Below are positions 49,057-58,749 of a stretch of 64,000 nt of DNA, in pieces. Under the pieces are notes generated by a model that saw only the letters and a list, made by a program, of their open reading frames with translations, was not told where the DNA came from and made no database searches. A program made the position numbers and the translations under genes. Positions within the stretch are counted from its first letter, which is position 1; the number at the start of each line of letters is the position of its first letter. This stretch comes from an uncultured Alphaproteobacteria bacterium (GTDB lineage: Bacteria; Pseudomonadota; Alphaproteobacteria; UBA8366; JADFVY01): assembly GCA_947259105.1 (NCBI GenBank), contig CAMYKU010000016.1, forward strand, positions 1-64,000. The letters run 5' to 3'.

Positions 49057-49713
49057 TCAGGACGGGCCGTGCTGGACCTTCGCAATGTGACACAGCACAT
49101 GCGTTACGAGGCTGTCATCATCGCCCAGCGGCACCGCTATCGCCCTGTAGCGGACCTCGCTGTCGTCGCTGGGAAACACGTCGCTGTCCTCCACCGGCCC
49201 GCCCTTCTGCTGCGCGGCCCGGCCGAGGGACAGCATCCATTCCATGACCAGGTGATTGAAGTCGATATCGTCGCCGTCAAAGCTCAGGCCGCCGCCCCGC
49301 ATCACTCCCGATATCAGGGGTTCGAAACGCCAGGGGGTGCCTCTCTCGCCGACGACCATGATCAGGCAGTTCTTCCATTTGATGCCGATCAGTTTGGTGT
49401 CGATGTCCGATTTGGCCGGCCAGCGGCGCCCCTTGCGCAGCCGCGACCAGTACTCCGAGATGTTCCGCGGGTCGGGCTGCTCGGGCCGGCCGGCGCTGGT
49501 TGCCGGCATGGCCGGCTTCGCGGACCCGCCGGCCTTGCGGCGAATCGGGATGCCGGACAGCGATCCCATACCCTTGTGCTCGAGATCCTCTTCCGCCAGC
49601 GCGCTCTCGTCGTCCGCAAACAGTGGCCCCTCGTCGGAGGCGTCAGCCTCCGTGTCAAGCCCGTAAGCAGGTTTGGCGGGTGCACGGCCAAACAGGGATT
49701 TGGGGCGAATCAT
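49057..49713 (-). CDS. PAS_5-like protein downstream of ParA/RHH
   Basis: Protein of 218 residues with a low-complexity acidic N-terminal part (about 15-80). The C-terminal domain starts NISEYWSRLRKGRRWPAKSDID at about 84-105 (shown in part). The YWxxLR..R..P..SDID pattern is that of the PAS_5 group of alphaproteobacterial PAS-like proteins. The ligand and output are unknown. It is the third gene of a minus-strand operon after parA and the ribbon-helix-helix gene, 19 bp from the latter. It may act as a cargo or a sensor for the ParA system, which is inference. Confidence 0.7.
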   Translation of the reverse strand: MIRPKSLFGRAPAKPAYGLDTEADASDEGPLFADDESALAEEDLEHKGMGSLSGIPIRRKAGGSAKPAMPATSAGRPEQPDPRNISEYWSRLRKGRRWPAKSDIDTKLIGIKWKNCLIMVVGERGTPWRFEPLISGVMRGGGLSFDGDDIDFNHLVMEWMLSLGRAAQQKGGPVEDSDVFPSDDSEVRYRAIAVPLGDDDSLVTHVLCHIAKVQHGPS

Positions 49714-49732
49714 GGCGACGTCCGCGGCTGCG

Positions 49733-50281
49733 TCAGTTCAGGTTGTCCTCGTCGCCGCCGCTGTCGCCGGCATCGCTCTCGTCCGTCGTGGAGCCGCCGG
49801 AGGAATCTCCGAAATAGCGGTCCAGCGCCTCGATCACGATGTCCTGGGCCGACCAGCGGGTGCGGGCCGACGCCATCTTGACCCGCAGATAGCGGTCCGG
49901 GTCGAGCCTGACCGACAGCCGCACGCGGCCCATCTTGTCCATGACCTGCGGAATGCTCGGCGCTTCCTCGCTTCCTTCCACCGGCATGGGCGCCGGAGCG
50001 GCCGCTCCGGGCTCGACGCCGGGTGGAGAATCGGATGCGAACCGGCCGTCCTGCGATTGCGGACCCTCCGCCACGGGCGCTGCCGGCTGCGGCGGCGCGC
50101 TGGCGATCACGCGCGGGTCGTTGTAGGCCCGCTGCGGCTGCGATTCGGTATCCGAATCTTCCGGGGCCGTGCTCGGCGCGGCGCTCGGCGCGGTGCTCGG
50201 CGCCGAATACGCCGCGGGATAGGCGGCCCCCTTGCGCGCGAGCAGGGACCCGGTGAGAGATGCTGCTGCTTTCATGTTCAT
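49733..50281 (-). CDS. Ribbon-helix-helix protein with disordered N-terminus, ParA partner candidate
   Basis: Protein of 182 residues. The N-terminus MNMKAAASLTGSLLARKG is basic and amphipathic, as in many ParA-ATPase-stimulating partners. A Pro/Ala/Ser-rich disordered stretch spans about 20-110. A predicted ribbon-helix-helix domain lies at 117-158 (GRVRLSVRLDPDRYLRVK, then TRWSAQDIVIEALDRYF), and an acidic tail follows. The ParG-type order of flexible N-terminus and RHH DNA-binding end fits a partner of the ParA encoded five bases upstream. What it binds is unknown. Confidence 0.72.
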   Translation of the reverse strand: MNMKAAASLTGSLLARKGAAYPAAYSAPSTAPSAAPSTAPEDSDTESQPQRAYNDPRVIASAPPQPAAPVAEGPQSQDGRFASDSPPGVEPGAAAPAPMPVEGSEEAPSIPQVMDKMGRVRLSVRLDPDRYLRVKMASARTRWSAQDIVIEALDRYFGDSSGGSTTDESDAGDSGGDEDNLN

Positions 50282-50286
50282 GACGC

Positions 50287-50985
50287 CTACCCCCCTACCC
50301 CGCGTGAACCGAAGCCCCGCTTCACGGTCTGGGCGTTGCCCAGCGAGAACTTCATCGTGCTGACGGTCTTGGTCAGGCGCTCATGCAGGTAGTCCCACAA
50401 CTGTATGATTTCCTCGGCCGAATTGCTTGCTCCGTCGACTTCCATGACGGTGCGGCCGTCGATCATGCTGGCCGCGAAATCGGTGCGGTGATGAATGGTC
50501 ACCGGCGCCAGCGTGCCGTGCTGGGACAGTGCGATCGCCGCTTCCGCGGTGATCCGCGCCCGCGGCGTCGCGGCGTTGATCACGAACACCAGCTTCTTGC
50601 CGAGGCGCTCCACCAGTTCCACCGTGGCGCCGGCGGCGCGCAGATCGTGCGGGCTGGGGCGGCACGGAATCACGACCAGATCGGCGATCTCGATGACCTG
50701 CTCGATTGTCGTGGTGATCGCCGGCGGCGTGTCGACCACACAGATCTTGATGCCAAGATCCCGCAGGCGTGCGATATCCTCGCCGATGCGCGAAACGAAG
50801 GTATGGGCGAACGCCGGGAATTCCTCCTTGCGCTCGTTCCACCAGTCCGCGAGGCTGCCCTGCGGGTCGGTGTCGACAATGGCAACGGGGCCAGCGCCCG
50901 CAATCTCCGCCTGCACCGCTATATGGCCGGCCATCGTGGTCTTGCCGGACCCGCCCTTCTGTGATGCACATGCGATAACCTGCAT
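50287..50985 (-). CDS. ParA/MinD family ATPase 1
   Basis: Deviant-Walker ATPase of 232 residues, type of ParA proteins that position plasmids, chromosomes or protein clusters. The P-loop KGGSGKTT is at 10-17 with signature Lys10. DTDPQGS is at 38-44 (A' motif) and DTPPA at 85-89 (Walker B region). It lacks the N-terminal helix-turn-helix of type Ia ParA. CAGGAG lies nine bases before the ATG. It heads the parA-RHH-PAS operon. A sequence of this type on a chromosome more often positions a protein cargo than DNA, but either is possible. Confidence 0.88.
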   Translation of the reverse strand: MQVIACASQKGGSGKTTMAGHIAVQAEIAGAGPVAIVDTDPQGSLADWWNERKEEFPAFAHTFVSRIGEDIARLRDLGIKICVVDTPPAITTTIEQVIEIADLVVIPCRPSPHDLRAAGATVELVERLGKKLVFVINAATPRARITAEAAIALSQHGTLAPVTIHHRTDFAASMIDGRTVMEVDGASNSAEEIIQLWDYLHERLTKTVSTMKFSLGNAQTVKRGFGSRGVGG

Positions 50986-51375
50986 CGATTTTTACTCCTG
51001 GTCGCAAACCCGGTTGCAGGCTTGCCTGAACGATGGATCCGAACAGGGTGGGGCGTATGATTGCTCCGTCCCGTTCACTTGCCGCAGGCGCCGTGACGCT
51101 TCGGTATACCTACAGACAGTAATAATGAAACCTTAATTCACGGTTAATAGGAGAGATAACATGAATTAATCATGCGCATTCCCAAAGCCTATGAATATTT
51201 ATCTAAAATTGTTCCTATATTCTCAATACAGTTGAAGTAATGATCCGAAATCCGGCGAAACCGCCGAATTCCGCTGCTCGACGGCTCGAGACAATTGAAG
51301 TTCGGTGGATTGCGCCCAGGCGCCACGGCGGTAGGCCGAATCCGCCTCCGGGTGCCCCGTCGTGCGTCGGCGCGG
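50986..51375. other. AT-rich intergenic region between the two parA genes
   Basis: This 390-bp gap lies between two co-directional minus-strand ParA genes. Bases 51121-51240 are only 29% G+C (35 of 120 by count), in sharp contrast to the GC-rich surroundings. On minus, TTGAGA (51221-51226) with GATAAA (51198-51203) 17 bases away makes a fair promoter for parA 1. A second candidate is TTAACC (51142-51147) with TATTAC (51119-51124). A near-palindrome, CATGAATTAATCATG, lies at 51160-51174. On plus, AGGAGA precedes a three-codon frame at 51161 and a 22-residue frame at 51172. Confidence 0.6.
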
Positions 51376-52038
51376 TTAGCTGGCCGCGCTGAACGGCCCG
51401 GGCCGTTGCGATGCTGCGGCCTCGTCCAGAGCGCCCGCGAGGTGGGCCCACAATTCGACGATTTCCTTCGCCGGGCCGCTGTCCGGCGCCGCCTCCATTA
51501 CGGTCAGCCCGCCGAACATGCTGTCGGCGAACTCGGGATCGTTATGGATGTGGACCGGGCACACGGCGCCGGCCTCGGACAGAACGGTTGCGGCGTCCGC
51601 CGTCAGCGTGTCGCCCGGCGTGGCGCCGTTCAGGACGAAAATCTTGGGCTTGCCGAGATTGTCGACCATCTCGATGGTCTTGGTCACCGCGCGCAGGTCG
51701 TGCGGGCTGGGGCGGCACGGAATCACCACCAGGTCGGCGACCGCGATCACCTGCTCGACCGCCGCGCTGACGGCCGACTGCGAATCGATCAGACACAGCG
51801 CGAATCCCAGTTCGTCCAGCCGGGCGATATCGTCTCCGATCTGCTCGATGAAGGTGTGGGCAAAAGCCGGCCGCTCCGGCTGCCGGGCGTTCCACCATTC
51901 CGCCAGGGCGCCCTGCTGATCGGTATCCAGCAGCACGACCGGCCCCGCGCCGGCGAGCTCCGCCTGCACGCCGACATGCCCGACCAGCGTGGTCTTGCCT
52001 GCGGCGCCCTTCTGGCACGCGAATGTGACAACCCGCAT
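51376..52038 (-). CDS. ParA/MinD family ATPase 2, paralogue
   Basis: Protein of 220 residues that aligns with ParA 1 without a gap over about the first 200 residues. ADLVVIPCRPSPHDLRA at 101-117 is identical in both, and DTDQQGA at 38-44 matches. The P-loop is KGAAGKTT at 10-17, with the signature Lys kept. At 85-89 it reads DSQSA where ParA 1 has DTPPA, so the Walker B surroundings have changed though Asp85 remains. It has no RHH gene of its own and lies 390 bp upstream of the parA-RHH-PAS operon. It may be a regulatory partner or a heterodimer subunit. Confidence 0.86.
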   Translation of the reverse strand: MRVVTFACQKGAAGKTTLVGHVGVQAELAGAGPVVLLDTDQQGALAEWWNARQPERPAFAHTFIEQIGDDIARLDELGFALCLIDSQSAVSAAVEQVIAVADLVVIPCRPSPHDLRAVTKTIEMVDNLGKPKIFVLNGATPGDTLTADAATVLSEAGAVCPVHIHNDPEFADSMFGGLTVMEAAPDSGPAKEIVELWAHLAGALDEAAASQRPGPFSAAS

Positions 52039-52262
52039 CGCTGTTCAGCTCCGAAAATCAACGCCCTGGACGTCTCATCGCCGATCGGCCGGGAAGCCTG
52101 GACAACGACCGGGCGTTGCCCCGCGATCCCGGATACCGGCCGGTGAATTCTAACGGGCGAGGGCGTTAAAAAACGCATAACGTCGGGCAAGAAACCGCGT
52201 TATTTTTGGTCTGTCCGTCCGAAACCGGCCGAATCCGGCGGTCACTATGCGTCTGCCCGCTT

Positions 52263-52278
52263 GCCCGCAGCGGCGGGC
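52263..52278 (-). terminator. Small hairpin after maeB
   Basis: A 6-bp stem (GCCCGC with GCGGGC) closes a four-base loop three bases beyond the maeB stop on its strand. No T-run follows directly, so it is a weak terminator. A further T-rich stretch lies near 52201-52207 on plus. Confidence 0.35.
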
Positions 52279-52280
52279 TC

Positions 52281-54551
52281 TCAGCTGGCGGCGCGGATTG
52301 AATCGTAGGCGACAAGCGCCGCCGCGTTGACGATATCGTTCACGGTCGCGCCCATCGGCACGATCTGGGCCGGTTTCGAGAGGCCCAGGAGCATCGGCCC
52401 GATCACCGAGCCGCCGCCCAGCTCCTGCATGAGCTTGGCGCTGATATTGGCACTGTGCAGCGCGGGCATCACGAGGACGTTGGCCGGGCCCGAGAGCCGG
52501 CAGAACGGGTACATACGCTGCATCAGCGCGAAATTCAGGGCCGTGTCGGCGGCCATCTCGCCGTCGTACTCGAAATCGACATCGCGCGAGTCGAGGATTT
52601 CCACGGCATGGCGGATGCGGTCCGCCTGCCCCCGCATCGGGTTGCCGAAATTCGAGAACGAGAGCAACGCCACGCGCGGTTCGTGCCCCATCTGACGCGC
52701 CTTGGCGGCGCTTTGTACCGCAATGTCGGCGAGGGTTTCGGCGTCGGGCACAACATGCACGTTGGTGTCGGCGATGAACACCGTGCGGTCGCGGGTGACG
52801 ACGATCTGCAGCCCGAACACCCGGCGGTCGGGCTTCGGGTCGATCACCCGCGTGACTTCTTCGAATGCGACCGCGAAACTGCGCGTCGCGCCGGTCACCA
52901 TCGCATCCGCATCGCCGTTGCTGACCATGCAGGCCGCAAACACGTTGCGGTCCTGGTTGACCAGCCGCTGGCAGTCGCGATGCAGATAACCCTGGCGCTG
53001 CAGCCGCCCGTACAGGAATTCGGTGTACTTCTTGTTGTCGGTGCTGAGTCGGGCATTGTGAATTTCCAGCTGGCCCTTGTCCTCGAGCCCGATGGATTCC
53101 ATGGTCTCGTAGATGCGCTTCTCGCGGCCGATCAGGACCGGCGTGCCGTAGCCGGCGGACTGGAACGCGAGCGCGGCGCGGATGTTCTGTTCCTCCTCGC
53201 CTTCCGCGAAGACCACGCGCCGGGGGTTGGCGCGCACCAGCTCGAATGTCGCCTGCAGGCGGGATGCGGTCGGATCCAGCCGCCCGGAGAGCTCCTGCCG
53301 ATAGGCCTCCAGATCGGTCCGCGCGTGGTTCGCGACGCCGCTGTCCATCGCGGCCTTGGCGACCGCAAGGGGCACCGATACGATCAACCGCGGATCGAAC
53401 GGCACCGGCACGATGTACTCGGGCCCGTAGCGCAGGCGCCGGCCGCCGTAGGCCTTGTCGACCTCGTCCGGAATGTCCTCGCGCGCGAGGTCCGCCAGCG
53501 CGAACGCCGCGGCGATCTTCATCTCGTCGTTGATGGTCGAGGCGCGGACGTCGAGCGCGCCGCGGAATATATAGGGGAAACCGAGCACGTTGTTAATCTG
53601 GTTCGGATAGTCGGAGCGCCCGGTGGCGATGATCGCGTCGTCGCGCACCGCGCGCACGTCCTCCGGCGTGATTTCCGGGTCCGGGTTGGCCATGGCGAAG
53701 ATGATGGGCTTGTCGGCCATCGATTTGACCATGTCCTGTGTCACCGCGCCCTTGACCGAAAGCCCGAAGAAGATGTCCGCGCCCTTCATCGCGTCGCCGA
53801 GCGTACGTGCCTCGGTGTTGGCCGCGTGCGCCGATTTCCACTGGTTCATGCCTTCCTTGCGGCCCTGGTAGACGACCCCCTTCGAATCGCACAGGATGGC
53901 GTTGTCATGCGGCAGGCCCATGGCCTTGAGCAGTTCGACGCAGGCGATCGAGGCCGCGCCCGCGCCGTTGACCACCATGCGGCTGTCCTTGAGTTCGCGG
54001 CCGGTCAGTTTCAGCGCATTGATCAGGCCCGCGGTGGCGATGATCGCGGTGCCGTGCTGGTCATCGTGGAAGACCGGGATATCCATCAGCTCACGAAGCC
54101 GCTGCTCGATGACGAAGCATTCGGGCGCCTTGATGTCTTCCAGGTTGATCCCGCCGAAACCCTTGCCCAGGTAACGCACGCAGTTGACGAACTCGTCCAC
54201 GTCCTCGGTATCGACCTCGAGATCGATACCGTCGATGTCGGCGAAACGCTTGAACAGGACCGCCTTGCCCTCCATCACCGGTTTCGCCGCCGTGGCGCCG
54301 ATATTGCCGAGACCCAGAACTGCCGTGCCGTTCGAAATGATCGCCACGACATTGCCGCGGTTGGTGTACTCGTAGGATTTCGTCGGATCCTCGGCGATGC
54401 GCAGGCAAGGGACCGCGACCCCCGGCGAATAGGCCAGGGTCAGGTCCCGCTGGGTGGTCAGGGGCTTGGTCGCCGCGATTTCCATTTTGCCGGGCCGCCC
54501 CTCGGAATGAAACCTGAGAGCTTCCTCGTCCGTAAAGCGCGTTTCGTCCAT
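52281..54551 (-). CDS. maeB: NADP-dependent malic enzyme with phosphotransacetylase-like domain
   Basis: Cytosolic malic enzyme of 756 residues that decarboxylates malate to pyruvate with formation of NADPH. The malic domain (about 1-425) has [20 protein letters not shown] and the NAD(P)-binding [17 protein letters not shown]; substrate residues lie in [11 protein letters not shown]. The C-terminal phosphotransacetylase-like domain (about 430-756) ends [19 protein letters not shown] and is thought to bind acetyl-CoA as a regulator. This fusion is typical of MaeB in proteobacteria. It is divergent from mutS. Confidence 0.96.
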   Translation of the reverse strand: MDETRFTDEEALRFHSEGRPGKMEIAATKPLTTQRDLTLAYSPGVAVPCLRIAEDPTKSYEYTNRGNVVAIISNGTAVLGLGNIGATAAKPVMEGKAVLFKRFADIDGIDLEVDTEDVDEFVNCVRYLGKGFGGINLEDIKAPECFVIEQRLRELMDIPVFHDDQHGTAIIATAGLINALKLTGRELKDSRMVVNGAGAASIACVELLKAMGLPHDNAILCDSKGVVYQGRKEGMNQWKSAHAANTEARTLGDAMKGADIFFGLSVKGAVTQDMVKSMADKPIIFAMANPDPEITPEDVRAVRDDAIIATGRSDYPNQINNVLGFPYIFRGALDVRASTINDEMKIAAAFALADLAREDIPDEVDKAYGGRRLRYGPEYIVPVPFDPRLIVSVPLAVAKAAMDSGVANHARTDLEAYRQELSGRLDPTASRLQATFELVRANPRRVVFAEGEEEQNIRAALAFQSAGYGTPVLIGREKRIYETMESIGLEDKGQLEIHNARLSTDNKKYTEFLYGRLQRQGYLHRDCQRLVNQDRNVFAACMVSNGDADAMVTGATRSFAVAFEEVTRVIDPKPDRRVFGLQIVVTRDRTVFIADTNVHVVPDAETLADIAVQSAAKARQMGHEPRVALLSFSNFGNPMRGQADRIRHAVEILDSRDVDFEYDGEMAADTALNFALMQRMYPFCRLSGPANVLVMPALHSANISAKLMQELGGGSVIGPMLLGLSKPAQIVPMGATVNDIVNAAALVAYDSIRAAS

Positions 54552-54865
54552 GATGTGTTCTTTGTCCTCAGCCCCAACTGCATCGTTCCGGTCAGCTTAA
54601 CCCCCGGTTCTTTTCGATACCAGCCCGGACTTCTCACCAGGATGGCGCCGTCACGTGGCAGACAGGCCGACAGTACAGGAAAAGCGCGCGGCGCGATGCG
54701 CGCGCATCGGGCCAGTGCTTTGACGCAGCCTGTCGGCCTGTCCGCCGCGCCCGGAGGGTCGCGCCGGGCGGGCCGCCCGCGGCGTCGAAGGCCTCGACCG
54801 TAGCGCAGGCTACGCTCTTCGGCCTTCTCCTGGCGGACCGGACTCCCAGATCCGCCATCACGCCG
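54552..54865. other. Divergent intergenic region between maeB and mutS
   Basis: The 314-bp gap must hold promoters for both genes. I see no coding frame with support. A nested stem-loop lies at 54787-54827: the outer arms are GAAGGCC and GGCCTTC, and the inner arms are CGTAGC and GCTACG around GCAG. It lies 39 bases before the mutS start, in its probable leader. Confidence 0.55.
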
Positions 54866-57481
54866 ATGATGGCCCAGTATCTTGAAATCAAGCAGGCCCA
54901 TCCGGGCTGCCTGCTGTTCTACCGGATGGGAGACTTCTACGAGCTGTTCTTCGATGACGCGGTGACCGCCTCGGCCGCGCTGGATATCACGCTTACCAGG
55001 CGCGGCCAACACGCCGGCGAGGACATCCCGATGTGCGGCGTGCCAGTGCATTCCGCCGACGGCTACCTGCAGCGGCTGATCCGGCACGGCTACAAGGTCG
55101 CCGTCTGCGAGCAGATGGAGGACCCGGCGGCGGCGAAGAAGCGCGGCGGCCGCTCTGTGGTAGAGAGGGCGGTTGTCCGGGTCGTCACCTCCGGTACGAT
55201 CACCGAGGATTCACTCCTGGACGCCCGGGCGCACAATTATCTTGCGGCCCTGTCAGAGGCGGGCGGTGCCCTGGGGCTCGCCTGGATGGACGTCTCCACC
55301 GGCGAATTCCTCGCTCAGCCGGTCGCCGGCCAGGGGTTGGGCGCGGTGCTGGCGCGAATCGCGCCGGGCGAGTTGATTCTGCCGGAAAAACTGCTCGAAA
55401 AACCGGCGTTGTTCGAGGTGCTCGGCGACTGGAAGGACACCCTGTCGCCGTTGCCGGGCAGCCGCTTCGATTCTGACAACGCCCGACGCCGGCTGGAAGG
55501 CCTCTACGGGGTCGCCGCGCTGGACGGTTTCGGCGCCTTCGGGCGCGCGGAGCTGGCGGCGGCCGGCGCCCTGGTCGATTACGTCGAGCTGACCCAGGTC
55601 GGCAAGCTGCCGCGGCTCGACCCGCCGCGGCGGCTGGCCGCCGATGCGGTGATGGAAATCGACGCCGCGACCCGCCGCAATCTCGAGCTCAGCCGGACCC
55701 TGTCCGGGGAACGCCGGGGCAGCCTGCTTTCGGTCGTGGACCGCAGCGTGACCGGCGCCGGCGCGCGGCTTCTGGCGGCGCGGATGGCGGCGCCGCTGAC
55801 CGATCCCGCGGCGATCGGCCGCCGGCTCGACATGGTCCAGTTCTTCCTCGACGAGGCGGCGCTGCGCGAGTCGCTGCGCCAGACCCTGCGCGGCGGCCCG
55901 GACGCCGGGCGCTCGCTGTCGCGGCTGACGCTGGGGCGCGGCGGCCCGCGTGACCTTGCCGCCATCGGCGCGACGCTGGTCCGCACCGAGGCGATTCGCG
56001 CCGCCGTTGCCGGCGTGCGGCTCGCGCCGCCCGAGGATGTCGCCCATGCCGTGGAGGAACTCGGCCGCCACGAAGGGCTGCGCGACCGGCTGGACCGGGC
56101 GCTGTCGGACGAGCTGCCGCTGAATGCCCGCGACGGCGGCTTTATCGCGCCGGGCTATGCCGCGCAACTCGACGAGTTGCGCCAACTGCGTGACGAAGGC
56201 CGCCGGCTGATCGCCCAGCTCGAGGCGCATTACCGCAAGGAAACAGCGATCGGCGCGCTCAAGATCCGGCACAACAACGTGCTGGGCTATTTCGTCGAGG
56301 TCACGCCGATCCATGCCGAAAAACTGGGAGAGCCGTTCATCCACCGCCAGACTTTGGCCGGCGCGGTGCGGTTCTCCACGGTCGAGCTCGCCGATCTCGC
56401 ACGCTCGATTTCCGAGGCGGCGGACAAGGCGCTGGCGGTGGAACTCCAGCTGTTCGAGGACCTGGCCGGCGAGGTCACTGCGCGGGCCGAGCCCCTGGCC
56501 CGTATGGCGGCGGCGCTGGCCCGGCTGGACGTGGCGGCGGCGGGCGCCGAGCTGGCCGCGGAGCGACGCTACTGCCGCCCGCGTGTCGACGACAGCCGCG
56601 CATTCCGGATCGAAGGCGGGCGCCATCCGGTGGTCGAGGCGGCGCTCGATGCCGCCGATGAAAGCGCCTTCGTCGCCAACGCGTGCGACCTGGCCGGGGA
56701 CCGGCGGCTGTGGCTGGTCACCGGGCCCAACATGGCCGGCAAGAGCACGTTCCTGCGCCAGAATGCGCTGATCGCGATTCTCGCCCAGGCCGGTTGTTAC
56801 GTTCCCGCAACGACCGCCCATATCGGCGCGGTTGACCGCCTTTTCAGCCGGGTCGGCGCGGCCGACGACCTGGCCCGTGGACGCTCGACCTTCATGGTCG
56901 AGATGGTCGAGACCGCGGCGATCCTGAACCAGGCCGGCCCGCGCGCGCTGGTGATCCTGGACGAGATCGGCCGCGGCACCGCCACCTTCGACGGGCTGTC
57001 GATCGCCTGGGCCTGCGTCGAGCACCTGCACGAGACCAACCGCTGCCGCGCCCTGTTCGCCACGCATTACCACGAGCTCACGGCGCTGGCGTCGCGGCTC
57101 GATGCGCTCAGGCCGCACACCATGCGGGTCAAGGAATGGCAGGGCGACGTGATCTTCCTGCACGAGGTGGAGGCCGGCGCCGCCGACCGCTCGTACGGCA
57201 TCCACGTCGCCCAGCTCGCGGGACTGCCGGCGGCCGTCATCGCCCGCGCCGAGCAGGTGCTGCAGACGCTGGAACAGGGCGAGCAATCCGGTGCGGTGTC
57301 GAGGCTCGCGGACGATCTGCCGCTGTTCGCCGCCACCCCGCGGCGGGTGGAATCGCCGGCCGGCCCGTCAGCGCTCGAGGCGGCGCTGGACGGGATCAGC
57401 CCCGACGAACTGAGCCCGCGCGAGGCGCTGGACCTGATCTACCGGCTGAAACGAATCGCGGCGGGCGATGACACAGAGTGA
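54866..57481 (+). CDS. mutS: DNA mismatch repair protein MutS
   Basis: Mismatch-recognition ATPase of 871 residues. The N-terminal mismatch-binding motif GDFYELFF is at 22-29, with the wedge Phe24 and Glu26. Core and clamp domains follow. The ATPase has Walker [10 protein letters not shown] at 620-628, then [30 protein letters not shown] and the ATHYHEL motif. There is no earlier start in frame, so the protein begins with [10 protein letters not shown], a slightly short but common form. The next gene overlaps its end by 14 bases. Confidence 0.97.
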   Translation: MMAQYLEIKQAHPGCLLFYRMGDFYELFFDDAVTASAALDITLTRRGQHAGEDIPMCGVPVHSADGYLQRLIRHGYKVAVCEQMEDPAAAKKRGGRSVVERAVVRVVTSGTITEDSLLDARAHNYLAALSEAGGALGLAWMDVSTGEFLAQPVAGQGLGAVLARIAPGELILPEKLLEKPALFEVLGDWKDTLSPLPGSRFDSDNARRRLEGLYGVAALDGFGAFGRAELAAAGALVDYVELTQVGKLPRLDPPRRLAADAVMEIDAATRRNLELSRTLSGERRGSLLSVVDRSVTGAGARLLAARMAAPLTDPAAIGRRLDMVQFFLDEAALRESLRQTLRGGPDAGRSLSRLTLGRGGPRDLAAIGATLVRTEAIRAAVAGVRLAPPEDVAHAVEELGRHEGLRDRLDRALSDELPLNARDGGFIAPGYAAQLDELRQLRDEGRRLIAQLEAHYRKETAIGALKIRHNNVLGYFVEVTPIHAEKLGEPFIHRQTLAGAVRFSTVELADLARSISEAADKALAVELQLFEDLAGEVTARAEPLARMAAALARLDVAAAGAELAAERRYCRPRVDDSRAFRIEGGRHPVVEAALDAADESAFVANACDLAGDRRLWLVTGPNMAGKSTFLRQNALIAILAQAGCYVPATTAHIGAVDRLFSRVGAADDLARGRSTFMVEMVETAAILNQAGPRALVILDEIGRGTATFDGLSIAWACVEHLHETNRCRALFATHYHELTALASRLDALRPHTMRVKEWQGDVIFLHEVEAGAADRSYGIHVAQLAGLPAAVIARAEQVLQTLEQGEQSGAVSRLADDLPLFAATPRRVESPAGPSALEAALDGISPDELSPREALDLIYRLKRIAAGDDTE

Positions 57482-58718
57482 CCGGCACCTCGCCGACATC
57501 CGCGCCATCCTCGATGCCGCGCGGGACGGGGTGGCGCTGCCCCGAGAGCGGCTCGACGCCCTGGCGCACCGGTACCTCGCATCCGCGCGCGAAGGCCGTG
57601 GCCGCATCGATCCGGGCGTCTTCGCCGAGACGATCCGCAGCGAACTGACCGGCCGCTTCGTGCACCAGGGCCGAGCGCCCGACGAGGTCCAGGCGACCCG
57701 CATGCTTGCGGCGGCGCTGCGCCGGGCGTGCATCGACATCGAGGACCGCACCCATTTCGTTCCCTGCCGGCTGTTCGACGGCGGCGGGCCGGCCGGCCTT
57801 GCGGTGGGCCCCGTGGTGTTCCACCGGACCGCGAGTTTCCGTGAGGCCCGCGCCGACGCCATCGCCGCAGATCCGGAATTTGCCGCCCTCGTCGAGCGCG
57901 ACTTCGCGCCCTGGGGCTGGACCGCCGAAATCACGGTGCGCGGCTGTGACCGGGTTGTTTCGCGCGAACGCGCCCTGAAGGCCGTCGATGGCGCCCTCGA
58001 CATGCTGCGCCTCTACGCCGGGGCGGACCGCGCCCGCACCCTCGGCCGGGCCGGCGCGCCCGGCCTGCCCGCCATCGTGCCGGCCGGGCTGTGGGCCGAT
58101 GCAAAGGGCCGGTTCCATCCGGTGCGGGCCGAAGCCGCGGCGCCCGGTGACGGGGCCGCCATCCTGCATGAGCTTCATGCCGGCGACGGGCGCGACTGGC
58201 TGGACCGTGCCGGCGAGGCCCTGCGCCCGCTGGCCGACCCGTCGCTCGCGTGGCCGCTCGCCGCGCGGTTCCGCGAGGCCGCGTCGTGGTTCGGCGACGG
58301 CGCGACCGAAGCGGCCCACGCCGCGCGGATCCTGGATTTCGTAACGGCGATCGAGCGCGCCGTGGTGGCCGGGGATCATGCCGATCTGTGGCGCACAGTC
58401 ACCCGCCGCGCCGCCGTTCTGGCGGCGGCGGCCGAGGGCGGCGAAATCGCCGACTGGCGCAAGCGTGCCGCCGCGGTCTACGAGATCCGCTCGCAGATCG
58501 TGCATGGCGCGATGTCGCCCTTCGCGCCCGAGGCGGCGGCGATGGCCCCGCAGGCGGCGGCGCTCGCCCGCGCTTCCCTGCGGGGCGCGCTCGGTTTCTT
58601 CGAGACCCTCGGCCTCACCCGCGCCCGCTATTCCGCCAACCGGCTGGAGGGGGAATTCCGGACGCTCGAGACGCGCCATGCATGGCCCGACGAGTCGCCA
58701 GGAAGAAGCGCGTCTTGA
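57468..58718 (+). CDS. Unnamed protein with C-terminal HEPN-like (Apea-type) domain
   Basis: Protein of 416 residues with no N-terminal match that I recognise. The C-terminal part (about 265-385) looks helical and carries [14 protein letters not shown], where R341 and H346 form the R-x4-H motif of HEPN domains. The preceding [21 protein letters not shown] and [10 protein letters not shown] resemble the Apea group. HEPN proteins include ribonucleases of toxin and defence systems, but also non-catalytic members. No antitoxin-like partner lies beside it. It overlaps mutS by 14 bases and ends 31 bp before glnD, so it is probably co-transcribed with housekeeping genes. Confidence 0.68.
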   Translation: MTQSDRHLADIRAILDAARDGVALPRERLDALAHRYLASAREGRGRIDPGVFAETIRSELTGRFVHQGRAPDEVQATRMLAAALRRACIDIEDRTHFVPCRLFDGGGPAGLAVGPVVFHRTASFREARADAIAADPEFAALVERDFAPWGWTAEITVRGCDRVVSRERALKAVDGALDMLRLYAGADRARTLGRAGAPGLPAIVPAGLWADAKGRFHPVRAEAAAPGDGAAILHELHAGDGRDWLDRAGEALRPLADPSLAWPLAARFREAASWFGDGATEAAHAARILDFVTAIERAVVAGDHADLWRTVTRRAAVLAAAAEGGEIADWRKRAAAVYEIRSQIVHGAMSPFAPEAAAMAPQAAALARASLRGALGFFETLGLTRARYSANRLEGEFRTLETRHAWPDESPGRSAS

Positions 58719-58749
58719 AATCCTGTCCGTTGTGGCGCAATTCTGTCTC

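Noticed and set aside
51172-51240. A 22-residue frame on plus in the AT-rich gap with AGGAGA upstream
   Set aside because: The Shine-Dalgarno spacing suits the three-codon frame better, and chance ATG-stop pairs are common in AT-rich DNA. It is kept only as part of a finding.
52455-54803. A plus-strand open frame of about 780 codons opposite maeB
   Set aside because: It is the shadow of the maeB codons on the other strand. maeB carries clear malic enzyme motifs and the shadow has none.
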